A model generated the notes under the pieces. It did not search any database. It was not told the origin of the DNA and saw only the letters and a program-made list of their open reading frames with translations. Below, one piece after another: positions 42,880-52,085 of a stretch of DNA of 64,000 nt. The stretch's first letter is position 1. Every line of letters starts with the position of its first letter. Source of the DNA: Rhizobiales bacterium GAS188 (GTDB lineage Bacteria; Pseudomonadota; Alphaproteobacteria; Rhizobiales; Beijerinckiaceae); assembly GCA_900104855.1 (NCBI GenBank), contig FNSS01000001.1:310001-374000 (forward strand). Direction: 5' to 3'. A program made the translations under genes and the position numbers.

Positions 42880-44112
42880 ATGAAACGCAGAGACGTCCTG
42901 AAGGGCGCGGGCGCCGCCTTCGCTGCCGCTCCGCTCGCCAATGCCTTCCTCGGCAAACCTGCTCTCGCCGAGGGCGCAACCGTGCGATGGTGGTATCATT
43001 TCGACAACCCGCAGAACTCGCCGGCCGAGCTCGTGGCGCGCTTCGAGGCCCAGAATCCAGACATCAAGATCAAGGCCGAGCCGATCCCCTGGGGCGGCGG
43101 CAATGATTACCAGACGCGGCTGTTCGCGGCGCTGGTCGCCGGCAATGGACCCGATTGCGCCATGGTGCGCCTCTCCTGGGCGGCCCGCTTCCAGCAGATG
43201 AAGGCGCTCGAAGCGCTCGACCCGCTCATCGCCGCCTGGCCCGGCCGCAGCGACATCGCCGACGATATCTGGAAGATCAATAACGGTGCCGACGGCAAGC
43301 GCTATTACCTGCCGCTGCAATATGTGGTCGTCTATCTCTATTACCGCGCCGATCTCGTCGAGGCCGCGGGCCTCAAGCCGCCCTCAGGCTTCGAGGAATT
43401 CCGCAGCTTGGCGAAGGCGCTCACCAAGGACGGGGTGAGCGGCTACGGCATGCGCGGGGGCGCCGGCGGCTTCGATCATTGGGGGCCGTTCGTGCTCGGC
43501 GGCGGCGCGAGCTTCGAGCCGGGCGGCATGGTCACGCCGAAGGCTTTTGCCGCCAATCGCTGGTTCGTCGACCTCGCGCGCCAGGACAAGGTGGTGCCGG
43601 CCTCCGCCCCGACCGACAGCTTCCGCCAGATCGTCGATGCCTTCAAATCGGGCCGCACCGCCATGACCATCCACCATGTCGGCTCGGCGAAGGAGATCGT
43701 GGATGTGCTCGGCGACAAGGTCTCGGCAGTGCCGGTGCCGCGCGGCCCCGACGGCAAGGGCTGGACCTATTTCGGCGACGAGTCGAACGCGGTCTTCGCC
43801 GCCAGCAAGGCGAAGGAAGCGGCCTTCCGCTGGATCAGCTACTTGTCGACGGGTGAGAACAACGCCGATCTGAACAAGCTCACCGGGCAATTGCCAGTCG
43901 CGGGCTCGGCGCGGGCGAGCTGGACCGGACATCCCAAGCGCTTCGTGCAGGCAAGCTCGGATTCGCTGCCGATCGCCGGCTCCCTGCCCGACCATCCCAA
44001 GACGCCCGATTTCATCTCGCGCGTCTGGCCGGCCAATATGCAGCGCGCGCTTCTCGGCGAGATCTCGCCCGACGACATGATGAAGGCGATCGAGCAGCTG
44101 TTCCATGGGTGA
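42880..44112 (+). CDS. Sugar ABC importer binding protein (410 aa)
   Basis: Family 1 solute-binding protein. The N-terminus KRRDVLKGAGAAFAAAPLAN has a twin-arginine with x-V-L-K and a hydrophobic core, a plausible Tat signal; mature part starts near ALAEGATVRWWYHF. FEAQNPDIKIKAEPIPWGGG and LPLQYVVVYLYYRADL are typical of carbohydrate-binding proteins. ATG follows GGGAGGACGACACC. Captures a sugar or oligosaccharide in the periplasm for the two permeases downstream. Confidence 0.88.
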   Translation: MKRRDVLKGAGAAFAAAPLANAFLGKPALAEGATVRWWYHFDNPQNSPAELVARFEAQNPDIKIKAEPIPWGGGNDYQTRLFAALVAGNGPDCAMVRLSWAARFQQMKALEALDPLIAAWPGRSDIADDIWKINNGADGKRYYLPLQYVVVYLYYRADLVEAAGLKPPSGFEEFRSLAKALTKDGVSGYGMRGGAGGFDHWGPFVLGGGASFEPGGMVTPKAFAANRWFVDLARQDKVVPASAPTDSFRQIVDAFKSGRTAMTIHHVGSAKEIVDVLGDKVSAVPVPRGPDGKGWTYFGDESNAVFAASKAKEAAFRWISYLSTGENNADLNKLTGQLPVAGSARASWTGHPKRFVQASSDSLPIAGSLPDHPKTPDFISRVWPANMQRALLGEISPDDMMKAIEQLFHG

Positions 44113-44126
44113 GCGCGGGCGCACCT

Positions 44127-44260
44127 TCCTTCTCCCGCTCTTGGGCGGGAGAAGGTGCCCGAACGGAGTGAGGGCGGATGAGGGACGGCGGTGAAGCGCT
44201 CGAACGCCCCTCATCCGCCTCGGCTTCGCCTCGGCACCTTCTCCCGCAAGCGGGAGAAGG
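44127..44260. repeat. Dispersed inverted-repeat element, family A copy 3 (partly coding)
   Basis: The two-hairpin repeat with CTTCTCCCGC/GCGGGAGAAG ends. Its right half contains the GTG start and about 23 codons of the following permease gene. Confidence 0.85.
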
Positions 44261-45141
44261 GAAGCGAGCGCCGCATCGTCTGGACGCCGTTCCTGTTCCT
44301 GGCGCCGGCGCTCGCCGTGACGGCGGCGATCGTGGTCTTTCCGGTTCTCCAGACCATCTGGCTCAGCTTCTCCAACTATGTGATCTACGCGCCTGACGAG
44401 CAGCGCTTCATCGGCCTCGGCAACTTCAAGACAATGCTCGGCGACGAGGTCTTCTGGATATCGCTCTGGCATTCGGCCATCTGGATCTTCGGCGTCGTCT
44501 CGCTGCAATTCCTGCTCGGCCTCGCGACGGCACTGCTCCTCAACCAGAGCTTCTGGTGGCGCGGCTTGGCGCGCGCCCTCGTCGTCATCCCCTGGGCCTT
44601 GCCGAGCGTCATCATCGGGCTGATGTGGACCTGGATGTACGACTTCAATACCGGCGTCATCAACGATGCGCTGCTGCGCCTCGGCCTCATATCCGCGCCC
44701 TTGGCTTGGTTGGCGCGGCCTGACACCGCACTTGCCGCCATCATGCTGGCGCTTATCTGGCAGGGCTTTCCGTTCTTCGCCGTCACCATCCTGTCGGGGC
44801 TGCAGACGGTTCCGGCCGAGCTCTATGAAGCGGCCGAAGTCGACGGCGCCACGCGCTGGCAGAGGCTGACCAAGATCACCTTGCCGTCGATCACCGATGT
44901 GATCTCGACGGCGCTGCTCCTGCGCACCATCTGGGTCGCGAACTCGCTCGATGTGATCCTGGTGACGACGGGCGGCGGCCCCGGCTATGCCACGCACACA
45001 CTGCCGCTCTACGCCTTCCTGCGCGCCTATAGCGGCATGGAATTCGGCTATGGGGCGGCCCTCGCCCTGGTGCTCACCATCCTGCTCTTCGCGGCCGTCT
45101 GGTTCTATGTGAAGCGCGCCTCGGGGGAGGCCGCGCGATGA
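44191..45141 (+). CDS. Sugar ABC permease, MalF/UgpA type, with repeat-derived N-terminus (316 aa)
   Basis: Six membrane helices beginning WTPFLFLAPALAVTAAIVVFP and an EAA loop VPAELYEAAEVDGATRWQR that binds the ATPase. The first about 25 residues come from a dispersed palindromic repeat. No ATG, GTG or TTG occurs in frame between 44194 and the first membrane helix, so the start has to be in the repeat. Partner of the next gene (overlap of four bases). Length normal. Confidence 0.85.
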   Translation: MKRSNAPHPPRLRLGTFSRKREKGSERRIVWTPFLFLAPALAVTAAIVVFPVLQTIWLSFSNYVIYAPDEQRFIGLGNFKTMLGDEVFWISLWHSAIWIFGVVSLQFLLGLATALLLNQSFWWRGLARALVVIPWALPSVIIGLMWTWMYDFNTGVINDALLRLGLISAPLAWLARPDTALAAIMLALIWQGFPFFAVTILSGLQTVPAELYEAAEVDGATRWQRLTKITLPSITDVISTALLLRTIWVANSLDVILVTTGGGPGYATHTLPLYAFLRAYSGMEFGYGAALALVLTILLFAAVWFYVKRASGEAAR

Positions 45142-45974
45142 TCGATCGCCGCTCCCGGCTCGCCCGCGTCGCGCAGGTCGAGATCCCGGTCCTGGTGATC
45201 GTCTGCTTCGCGCTCGCGCCCTATCTGTGGATGATCCTCACCTCGATCAAGCCGTCGAGCGAGCTCGCCGAATGGCCGGTGCATTACCTGCCGCGCCAGG
45301 CGACCATGGAGCATTATCGCGAGCTGATCACGCAGACGAGCTTTTCGGGCAATCTCCTCAACAGCTTGATCATCGCCTTTGGTGCGGCGCTCTGCGGCCT
45401 CATGGTCTCGATCCCGGCCGGCTATGCCTTTTCGCGCTTCCGCTTCGGTGCCAGGCGCATGCTGATGACGGGCTTCCTCGTCATCAACATGTTCCCGATC
45501 GTGCTCCTCATCATCCCGCTCTTCCTGCTGATGCGGGCGCTCGGCCTCATCGACACGTTCCTCGGCGTCATCGCCGGCCATTCGACCTTCGCCATCCCCT
45601 TCGCGATCTGGATGCTGACGAGCTATTTCAACACCATCCCGCGCGAGCTCGATGAGGCGGCGACGATCGACGGGGCGAGCCGTCTCCAGGCCATCCGCCT
45701 CATCATCCTGCCGCTGGTGATGCCAGGCGTCGTCACGGCCGGCATCTACATCTTCATCACCTCCTGGAACGAATATCTTTTCGCCATGATGCTGTCGGGC
45801 GAGACGGTGCGCACCGTGACCGTGGCGCTGCAGCTCTTCATCGGCGAGTTCACCATCCAATGGGGCTTGCTCACCGCCGGCGGCACGCTGATTGCCTTGC
45901 CGGTGACGCTTCTCTTCCTCCTCGTACAGAAACGGCTCGTGGGTGGGCTCACGGCCGGAGCGGTGAAATCATGA
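45138..45974 (+). CDS. Sugar ABC permease, MalG/UgpE type (278 aa)
   Basis: Six membrane helices; LAPYLWMILTSIKPSSEL and the EAA loop IPRELDEAATIDGASRLQAIRL, then SWNEYLFAMML, are hallmarks of MalG-type permeases. ATG overlaps the stop of the partner permease and its own stop overlaps the next ATG. No ATP-binding subunit gene follows, so the ATPase must be encoded elsewhere. Confidence 0.9.
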   Translation: MIDRRSRLARVAQVEIPVLVIVCFALAPYLWMILTSIKPSSELAEWPVHYLPRQATMEHYRELITQTSFSGNLLNSLIIAFGAALCGLMVSIPAGYAFSRFRFGARRMLMTGFLVINMFPIVLLIIPLFLLMRALGLIDTFLGVIAGHSTFAIPFAIWMLTSYFNTIPRELDEAATIDGASRLQAIRLIILPLVMPGVVTAGIYIFITSWNEYLFAMMLSGETVRTVTVALQLFIGEFTIQWGLLTAGGTLIALPVTLLFLLVQKRLVGGLTAGAVKS

Positions 45975-46861
45975 CCAAGCGAAATCCGATCGGCGTCATC
46001 TCGATGTTCTATGCGCGCCCCTTCGGCCGCGAGCATTTCCCGACACTGCGGCGGATGAAATCTGCCGGCGCGGATGCCATCGAGCTGCTGGTGCCTGAAC
46101 AAGACGAGCTCGACCTGAAGGAGGCGCGCGCCGCCATCGCCGATGCCGGGCTCAGCGTCGTGCTCGCCGCGAGGGTCAATCCCACGCGCGATCTCGCAAG
46201 CTCTTCAGCCGAGGCCCACAAGGCCGGCATCGCCTATCTCGAAAGCTGCGTGCGCAGCGCCGAAGCGCTCGGCGCCGGCATCGTCGGTGGGCCCCTCTAC
46301 GGCGCCCCCATGGTGTTCGCCGGGCGGGCGCCCACGCCTTGCGATGCGGGCGAGCGTCGGCGCCGCATCGATGCCGTGGTGGCGGGCCTTGCGGCGGCGA
46401 GCCGGAGCGCGGCGCAGGCCGGAGTGCGGCTTGCGATCGAGCCGCTCAACCGCTTCGAGACCGACATCGCCAACACGGCGCGCCATGCCTGCCAGATCGC
46501 CGCGGCGGTGGGCTCGCCCGCGGTCGGCGTGATGCTCGACACCTTCCACATGAACATGGAGGAGAGCGATCTGCCGCGCGCCATCCGCGACACCGGCGAC
46601 CGTCTCTTCCATTTCCAGGCGAATGAGAACCATCGTGGTTTCCTCGGCTCCGGGCATATCGACTGGCCGCCCATCGCGCGGGCGCTCGCCGATATCGGCT
46701 ATGGCGGGCCGATCGTGCTCGAGCCCTTCCGGCGCGACGACGAAGATGCAGGCGTGACGCTTGCCCAATGGCGGGCGCCTGTGCGCGACGAGGACAAGGA
46801 GCTCGCCGCCTCGATCGCCTATCTGAAGACGGCGCTGACCTTCTCGGGAGCCCCCGCGTGA
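45971..46861 (+). CDS. Sugar phosphate isomerase/epimerase, TIM-barrel (296 aa)
   Basis: Xylose-isomerase-like TIM barrel. Metal-binding acids appear in LAIEPLNRFETDIANT, MLDTFHMNMEE, FHFQANENHRG and IVLEPFRRD, the E/D/H/E set of D-psicose/D-tagatose 3-epimerase relatives. ATG overlaps the permease stop. It likely epimerises an imported ketose or its derivative. Sugar specificity cannot be read. Confidence 0.85.
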   Translation: MTKRNPIGVISMFYARPFGREHFPTLRRMKSAGADAIELLVPEQDELDLKEARAAIADAGLSVVLAARVNPTRDLASSSAEAHKAGIAYLESCVRSAEALGAGIVGGPLYGAPMVFAGRAPTPCDAGERRRRIDAVVAGLAAASRSAAQAGVRLAIEPLNRFETDIANTARHACQIAAAVGSPAVGVMLDTFHMNMEESDLPRAIRDTGDRLFHFQANENHRGFLGSGHIDWPPIARALADIGYGGPIVLEPFRRDDEDAGVTLAQWRAPVRDEDKELAASIAYLKTALTFSGAPA

Positions 46862-47856
46862 GCCCCGTCAGGATCGGCTGGATCGGCTGCGGCACGCATG
46901 CCAATGAGATGCTGTTGCCTCAGCTGCAGCGTCACGACGTCGAGCTCAAGGCGCTCTGCGACACCGATGCCTCGCGCCTCGAGGCGACGGGGCGGCGCTA
47001 CGGCGTCGCCGCGGCCGACCGGGTGACGGATTGGCGCCGCCTCATCGGGCGCAGCGACATCGACGCCGTCGGCCTCGCCATCGGCCCGCAAGGCCATTAC
47101 GAGATCGGCATGGCGGCGATCGAGCGTGGCCTCCCCGCCTTCATCGAGAAGCCACCCGCGCCGAGCGCCGCGCAAGCTTGGCGCCTCGCCGAAGCCGCCG
47201 GAGCCAAGGGCCTGCCGATCGTGCTCGGCTTCATGAAGCGATACTCGACCGCGAACCGCATCGGCGCGAATGTCGTCCATTCACCGGAATTCGGCACGCC
47301 GGCGAGCTTCCTCGGCGAATACATGACGGCGCCGACCTATTTCACCAAGGATCCCGACTATACCGGCTTCTTCCTGCATCATTGCGTGCATTATTTCGAT
47401 CTCGTACCGCATCTCATGGGCGAGGTCGCGACGGTCAGCGCGCGGCGCCACGAGCTCGAGCCCGGCAAGCTGCTGCTGCATGTCGATTTCCGCTTCACAT
47501 CGGGCGGCATCGGCACGCTCGTCCTTGGCACGCACCAGTCACGCGGCACGCCGATGGAATGGTGGCAGGTGATGGGCGACCATAAGCGGGTCGAGGTGCG
47601 CAACGTGCATGAGGTGCGCTATTTCCGCGCCCCGCCCTTCAAGGCTTCGGTGCCGGGCGCGAGCCTGGTCGATAGCGAGGATACACTCGTCTGGGAGCCC
47701 AATCTCACGGCTGCGGCCAATGAGGACCATAAGGGCTACCACGCCCTGATCGGCGCCTTCCTGGCGACGGTGCGTGGCGAGGAGGTGGGCGCGCCGAGCA
47801 TCGCCGACGGCGCTCGCGCCATGGCGCTGCTCGAACAGGCGGTGGGGGTGGTGTAG
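46858..47856 (+). CDS. Gfo/Idh/MocA-family NAD(P)-dependent oxidoreductase (332 aa)
   Basis: N-terminal Rossmann VRIGWIGCGTHANEML and AFIEKPPAPSAAQAW, whose EKP motif contains the conserved lysine; HHCVHYFDLVPHLMG holds the catalytic His region. GTG start overlaps the epimerase stop. Enzymes of this family oxidise or epimerise sugars and inositols. Last gene of the sugar operon, followed by a family A repeat. Confidence 0.85.
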   Translation: MSPVRIGWIGCGTHANEMLLPQLQRHDVELKALCDTDASRLEATGRRYGVAAADRVTDWRRLIGRSDIDAVGLAIGPQGHYEIGMAAIERGLPAFIEKPPAPSAAQAWRLAEAAGAKGLPIVLGFMKRYSTANRIGANVVHSPEFGTPASFLGEYMTAPTYFTKDPDYTGFFLHHCVHYFDLVPHLMGEVATVSARRHELEPGKLLLHVDFRFTSGGIGTLVLGTHQSRGTPMEWWQVMGDHKRVEVRNVHEVRYFRAPPFKASVPGASLVDSEDTLVWEPNLTAAANEDHKGYHALIGAFLATVRGEEVGAPSIADGARAMALLEQAVGVV

Positions 47857-47869
47857 CGGCGGTGCGCAA

Positions 47870-48019
47870 CCTTCTCCCGCTCTTTCGACGCTCTTGGGCG
47901 GGAGAAGGTGCCGAGGCGAAGCCGAGGCGGATGAGGGACGCCGGTGAAGCGCTCGACCGTCCCTCATCCGCCCTCACTGCGTTCGGGCACCTTCTCCCGC
48001 CTCAAGTAGCGGGAGAAGG
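47870..48019. repeat. Dispersed inverted-repeat element, family A copy 4
   Basis: Two-hairpin repeat between convergent sugar operon and ATPase gene; its first module has an extra inserted TTCGACGCTC stretch that distorts the left hairpin. Confidence 0.85.
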
Positions 48020-48027
48020 GAAGAAAG

Positions 48028-49545
48028 TCACCCCACCGCGGCCAGCGCCCCGGCCGGATCCCCGGACGTCGTCTCGCAGCCGAGGTCCGGAAGGGCGACG
48101 CTGCGGTTACCGCGCATATCCTTGCGGATGACGATATAGGCCGCCTGCTCGAGAGATTGCAGGCGGCTGCGTCCCCGGCCCGGCGAGCGGCTGCCGCAGA
48201 CCCGGGCGATTTCCATGTCCGTGGGGCAAGGCGCGCCTGCCATGGCGGCGCGCGTCAGCAGCAGATAGATCGCCTGCAACCCCTCTTCCATGCCGCTCAC
48301 GACGCTCAGCGCCGCCTGCCATGCTTCGGTCCCTGCATCCTGCGGAGCGACGCCGGCGCGGGCGACGTTGAGGTAGCGCTTGAAATCGGTGAGGTTCAAC
48401 GGGGCGCCGACCACCCGCCTGATGCGACAGCGCACCAGGAAATCCTGATAAAGCACGGCCTCGGCCTGGAAGGCCGCCTCAGGCTCCGCCATGATCTCGG
48501 TCGCGATCTCGCGAAAAATCGTCGCGCGTTCCTCCGCCGACATCGAGGGGGCTTCGTCGGCAGCAATGTCCGATAGCTTTGCCTCGCGCGACACCTCAGC
48601 CAGGAGCGCTTGGGCCAGCAGTTCATCAGTCGGCGTTGGAGGCGGCGTCACGGCGCGCGCGCGAACCGGCGCGACTGAGGGCATCGGCGCCAGGATGATG
48701 TCGCGCGCCTCCTCGACCGACTGCCGAGGCAGTGGGGTGAGCTCGGGCGTGGCGCCCTGCCCTGCCGTCTCGACCGACCCGACGCTGATCGGCAGCGGCC
48801 GTCGTGAAAGCGCCGGCCCGAGCGCCACGAATTCTCCACGCTGCAGATCGCGAAACGCCTCGGCCTGACGCCGCTCCATGCCGAGGAGCTCGGAAGCCCG
48901 CACCATGTCGATGTCGAGGAAGGTTCGCCCCATGAGGAAATTGGTGCATTCCGCCGCGCAGTTCTTGGCGAGCTTCGCCAGCCGCTGTGTCGCGAGGATC
49001 CCCGCCAAGCCCCGCTTCCGGCCTCGGCACATGAGGTTCGTCATGGCCCCGAGCGAGACCTTGCGCGCTTCGTCCGAGACCTCGCCTGCCGCCGCCGGGG
49101 CAAAAATCTGCGCCTCGTCGACCGCGACGATCGCCGGGTACCAGAATTCCCGATCGGCATCGAAGAGCGCGTTGAGGAAGAAAGCGGCGGCCCGCATCTG
49201 CAGCTCCACCGAATCGAGGTGTTCCAGGGTCAGGACGGCGGAAATGCGATGCTGGCGCACGCGATCGCCGATCTCGGCGAGCTCGGCCTCAGAGCGGTTG
49301 GCGTCGACGATCACATGGCCGTAGCGGCTCGACATGCCGGCGAAATCGCCCTCCGGATCGATGATGATCTGCTGCACCGATGGAGCGCTCTGCTCCAGCA
49401 GGCGCCGCAGCAGATGCGTCTTCCCGGAGCCGGAATTGCCTTGGATAAGCAGACGCGTCGCCAAAAGCTCCCCGACATCCATCAAGGCGGGCCTCGAGGG
49501 CAGACCCTTTTCGGCCGTCACCCCCAACTCGATCTCAACCTTCAT
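48028..49545 (-). CDS. HerA/DUF87-like P-loop ATPase with C-terminal extension (505 aa)
   Basis: Walker A GNSGSGKT at residues 36-43 and Walker B AIVAVDEAQIF with D143-E144 belong to the HerA/FtsK-like DUF87 group. RLAKLAKNCAAECTNFLMGRT fits the arginine-finger/sensor region. After about residue 260 comes a proline-rich linker and a C-terminal helical domain of unknown type. HerA works as a hexameric DNA pump with the nuclease NurA; no NurA gene is adjacent. May be a DNA-handling or defence ATPase; not assigned. Confidence 0.78.
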   Translation of the reverse strand: MKVEIELGVTAEKGLPSRPALMDVGELLATRLLIQGNSGSGKTHLLRRLLEQSAPSVQQIIIDPEGDFAGMSSRYGHVIVDANRSEAELAEIGDRVRQHRISAVLTLEHLDSVELQMRAAAFFLNALFDADREFWYPAIVAVDEAQIFAPAAAGEVSDEARKVSLGAMTNLMCRGRKRGLAGILATQRLAKLAKNCAAECTNFLMGRTFLDIDMVRASELLGMERRQAEAFRDLQRGEFVALGPALSRRPLPISVGSVETAGQGATPELTPLPRQSVEEARDIILAPMPSVAPVRARAVTPPPTPTDELLAQALLAEVSREAKLSDIAADEAPSMSAEERATIFREIATEIMAEPEAAFQAEAVLYQDFLVRCRIRRVVGAPLNLTDFKRYLNVARAGVAPQDAGTEAWQAALSVVSGMEEGLQAIYLLLTRAAMAGAPCPTDMEIARVCGSRSPGRGRSRLQSLEQAAYIVIRKDMRGNRSVALPDLGCETTSGDPAGALAAVG

Positions 49546-49699
49546 TAAGCCACTGCCTCGATCAGCGAATCACACGCGAACTCCGAGCTCAGATAGTCCT
49601 TGGGCCGGGCGCGAATCCAGTGATGAAGAAGCGACGGTTGTGGATCGATTCCGATTTCGGCCCGCCGGCCGCCTGCCATTCATCGGGCCGCGTGAGCGA

Positions 49700-50485
49700 C
49701 TAAGCCCGACGCGCGTCATGCGGAGATCGCTCGCTGTCTCGAGATCGAAGGACCTCGTAGCATTCGCATGCGGCGTGTTCGAGCGCTATCCGATCAACGA
49801 TTTCGATTCGTCCCCGCCGGTTGTACCGGATGACACCCGACGACTGGAGCCTGGAGACAGCCGCCGTTATGGTCGTCCTCCGAACCCCGAGCATCTGTCC
49901 CAGGAGCTCCTGCGTCAGCGGAATGACGTTGGTATCGGCGTAGTCCTGCGTGAGCAGCAACCACCGGCACAGACGCTGCTCGGCACTGTGGAGGGCATTG
50001 CATGCCGCCGTCTGCTGGATCTGGACGACGATCGACTGCGCACAGCGCAATACGACGGCCGTCAAACGATCGCTGTGCCTGATGGCGCCGCGAAAGCGTG
50101 AACTGGGAATCCGCGCCGCCGTTCCCGACATTTGAACGATCACTCGCGCGAAAGCCCGCCATTGCCCGAAACCCGCTATGCCGCCGATGACCCCGGAGCG
50201 GCCGATGGTCGCCGTCTCGACCATTCGTCCATCGCGCATGACGGCGAGCAGCACGATGACGGCGGTGTGCGGAAAATACACATGCTCGACCGGGTCTCCC
50301 GGCTCGATCAGGATCTCGCCCTGACGCAGCGAAATGTCTCTGAGGTGGGGAGCCAGCAGGGCGAAATCCCCTGGCAGGAGAGACTGCAGCAATTGATTGC
50401 GTCTGTTAGCGCCATTTCGCCCGCCAGCGTCATGTCGACTGGCAGCGTCTTGTTGACTGGCAGCGTCTTGGCGAACGATGTTCAT
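49700..50485 (-). CDS. Crp/Fnr-family transcriptional regulator (261 aa)
   Basis: Cyclic-nucleotide-binding-like beta barrel (LRQGEILIEPGDPVEHVYFPHTAVIVLLAVMRDG) followed by the Crp HTH TQELLGQMLGVRRTTITAAVSRL. The first 30 residues include an A-S-x-x-D repeat tail not typical of Crp/Fnr. No cysteines for an Fe-S cluster as in Fnr, so redox sensing of that kind is unlikely. Divergent from the phasin gene, 300 bp apart. Confidence 0.85.
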   Translation of the reverse strand: MNIVRQDAASQQDAASRHDAGGRNGANRRNQLLQSLLPGDFALLAPHLRDISLRQGEILIEPGDPVEHVYFPHTAVIVLLAVMRDGRMVETATIGRSGVIGGIAGFGQWRAFARVIVQMSGTAARIPSSRFRGAIRHSDRLTAVVLRCAQSIVVQIQQTAACNALHSAEQRLCRWLLLTQDYADTNVIPLTQELLGQMLGVRRTTITAAVSRLQSSGVIRYNRRGRIEIVDRIALEHAACECYEVLRSRDSERSPHDARRA

Positions 50486-50704
50486 CGCGGCTCTCCTCGC
50501 GGTGCCGATCTGGCCCTATGAGGCTTCGCATTCGCTCGCGCGTGATCGGCGCAACGCCGCATCCCCTTATCATTACATCGGAAAGCCTCGCGCTGAAAGC
50601 TGTGTCCGGTCACGCGGCCAGACAGTGCGCCACTCGCCGATCTGAAAATAATCTCCCGCGAGAGTCCGGTAACGGACAGACCTGCTCCACTCTGGCAAGA
50701 GAAA

Positions 50705-50721
50705 CTGTGGCTATTCCACAG
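50705..50721. promoter_or_regulatory. Inverted repeat CTGTGG-N5-CCACAG upstream of phasin
   Basis: Perfect 6-bp arms in the 313-bp gap between the regulator and the phasin gene; a second CCCAC/GTGGG hairpin lies at 50774-50787. The rest of the gap shows no gene. The binding protein is unknown. Confidence 0.45.
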
Positions 50722-50804
50722 AAAAGCCGATCAGCGAGGAGCGCACGGAGGTGTCATACAACCTTCATCATTTCCCACAACAGTGGGCATCGTAAGGAAT
50801 GAGC

Positions 50805-51149
50805 ATGTTTGCGCAATATGAAGACTTCCAGAAATTCGGTAAGCAGGGCTTCGACGCCGCCCTCAAGAACTTCGGCACGCTGTCGAAGGGATTCGAGGCG
50901 ATTGTCGTCGAGGTTGCAGATTTCTCCAAGAAGCAGTTCGAGGCGAACTCCGCCGCCTTCGAGAAGCTCGTCGGCGTGAAGACACTCGACAAGGCCGTCG
51001 AGGTCCAGGCCGAATTCGCCAAGCAATCCTTCGAGGGCTTCGTCGCCCATTCGACCAAGGTCGGTCAACTCGTCAGCAACCTGACGAAGGAAGCTCTGAA
51101 GCCGGTCGAGACCGCCGTCGCGCAGACGACCGCGAAGGCCTCGAAGTAG
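50805..51149 (+). CDS. Phasin family protein (114 aa)
   Basis: A short, helical, Lys/Glu-rich protein with FGKQGFDAALKNFGTLSKGFEAI and FSKKQFEANSAAFEKLVGVKTLDK typical of phasins, and an alanine/threonine-rich amphipathic tail. Phasins coat polyhydroxyalkanoate granules. I place the start at the second ATG (50805) because AAGGA lies seven bases before; ATG 50799 is possible. Indicates that the organism stores PHA. Confidence 0.85.
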   Translation: MFAQYEDFQKFGKQGFDAALKNFGTLSKGFEAIVVEVADFSKKQFEANSAAFEKLVGVKTLDKAVEVQAEFAKQSFEGFVAHSTKVGQLVSNLTKEALKPVETAVAQTTAKASK

Positions 51150-51333
51150 GCGTTTTCTCGGGACGACATGAGCAAGAGCGCGGCCTCGCGCCGGGCTCTT
51201 AGAATGTGCCAAGCAGCCTCTCGCGACCATCAGCCGTAGCCGTGCTTTGAACGCCGCCATCGCGTGAGAAGGCGTGGCGCCAATGCCTGCGCCATCTCTT
51301 GACGCGCCACGCGATCGCGGGTTCGGTCCGCGC

Positions 51334-51969
51334 ATGAATGCAACGATTCCGACACTGCTCGGCTATGGCTTCCTGCTCGGCTGGTCGGTGGCCTGGCCTC
51401 CTGGGCCGATCAACGCCGAGATCGCCCGCCGCGCGCTCGCGCGCGGCTTTTGGGCAGCCTATGGGCTGATTCTGGGAGCCACTTGCGGCGACATGATCTG
51501 GGCGCTGCTGGTGGCGTTCGGCATTGGCGTGTTGCTGCAAGGTCGCGCCATGCAGCTGGCGCTCGGCGCCCTGTCCGTCACCTTGCTGCTGGCGCTGGCA
51601 TTCGTCTTTCTCCGCGGCGCCTGGCGCAGCTTCGCCGGCGCCCAAGCGCCGCCGGCGCGCTTCGAGGGCGGCCGCGCCGGCTTCGTGCTCGGCCTGACGC
51701 TGGCCCTGACCAGCCCCTGGAACATCGCCTTCTGGCTGGCCGTGATCGGTCGGCCCGAAATCGCGCAACAGGGGCTTCAAAACATATTGGTGGTCATCGC
51801 CGGCGTGATGGCAGCAGCCCTGCTATGGGGATTTGTCTGGTTTGGCGTCGTGTTGCAGTTGCGACATGCGGCGTCAGGCCGGACCTGGGAAGTCGGGGTA
51901 AAGACGCTCACCGGGCTCTTGATGCTGTATTTTGCGGGCGCTTCGATTTTGCGGCTTCTCGGAGGGTAA
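51334..51969 (+). CDS. LysE-family transporter (211 aa)
   Basis: About six membrane segments; the start GYGFLLGWSVAWPPGPINAEI, then ARRALARGFWAAYGLILGAT is the LysE signature. Internal GLTLALTSPWNIAFWLAVIG completes the pattern. No strong ribosome site is seen before the ATG at 51334; an upstream GTG at 51274 is another option. Exports amino acids or similar compounds. Confidence 0.85.
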   Translation: MNATIPTLLGYGFLLGWSVAWPPGPINAEIARRALARGFWAAYGLILGATCGDMIWALLVAFGIGVLLQGRAMQLALGALSVTLLLALAFVFLRGAWRSFAGAQAPPARFEGGRAGFVLGLTLALTSPWNIAFWLAVIGRPEIAQQGLQNILVVIAGVMAAALLWGFVWFGVVLQLRHAASGRTWEVGVKTLTGLLMLYFAGASILRLLGG

Positions 51970-52085
51970 GCCAAAAACGTCCCGGATTTCGAGTCTGGGC
52001 CGGATGACGGAATTTGGCAGCGTGCCCTCGCCGCGAGACTGCCTGACTTTGCGGCAAGACTGCCTGCTCTTATGGAAGGTGGATC

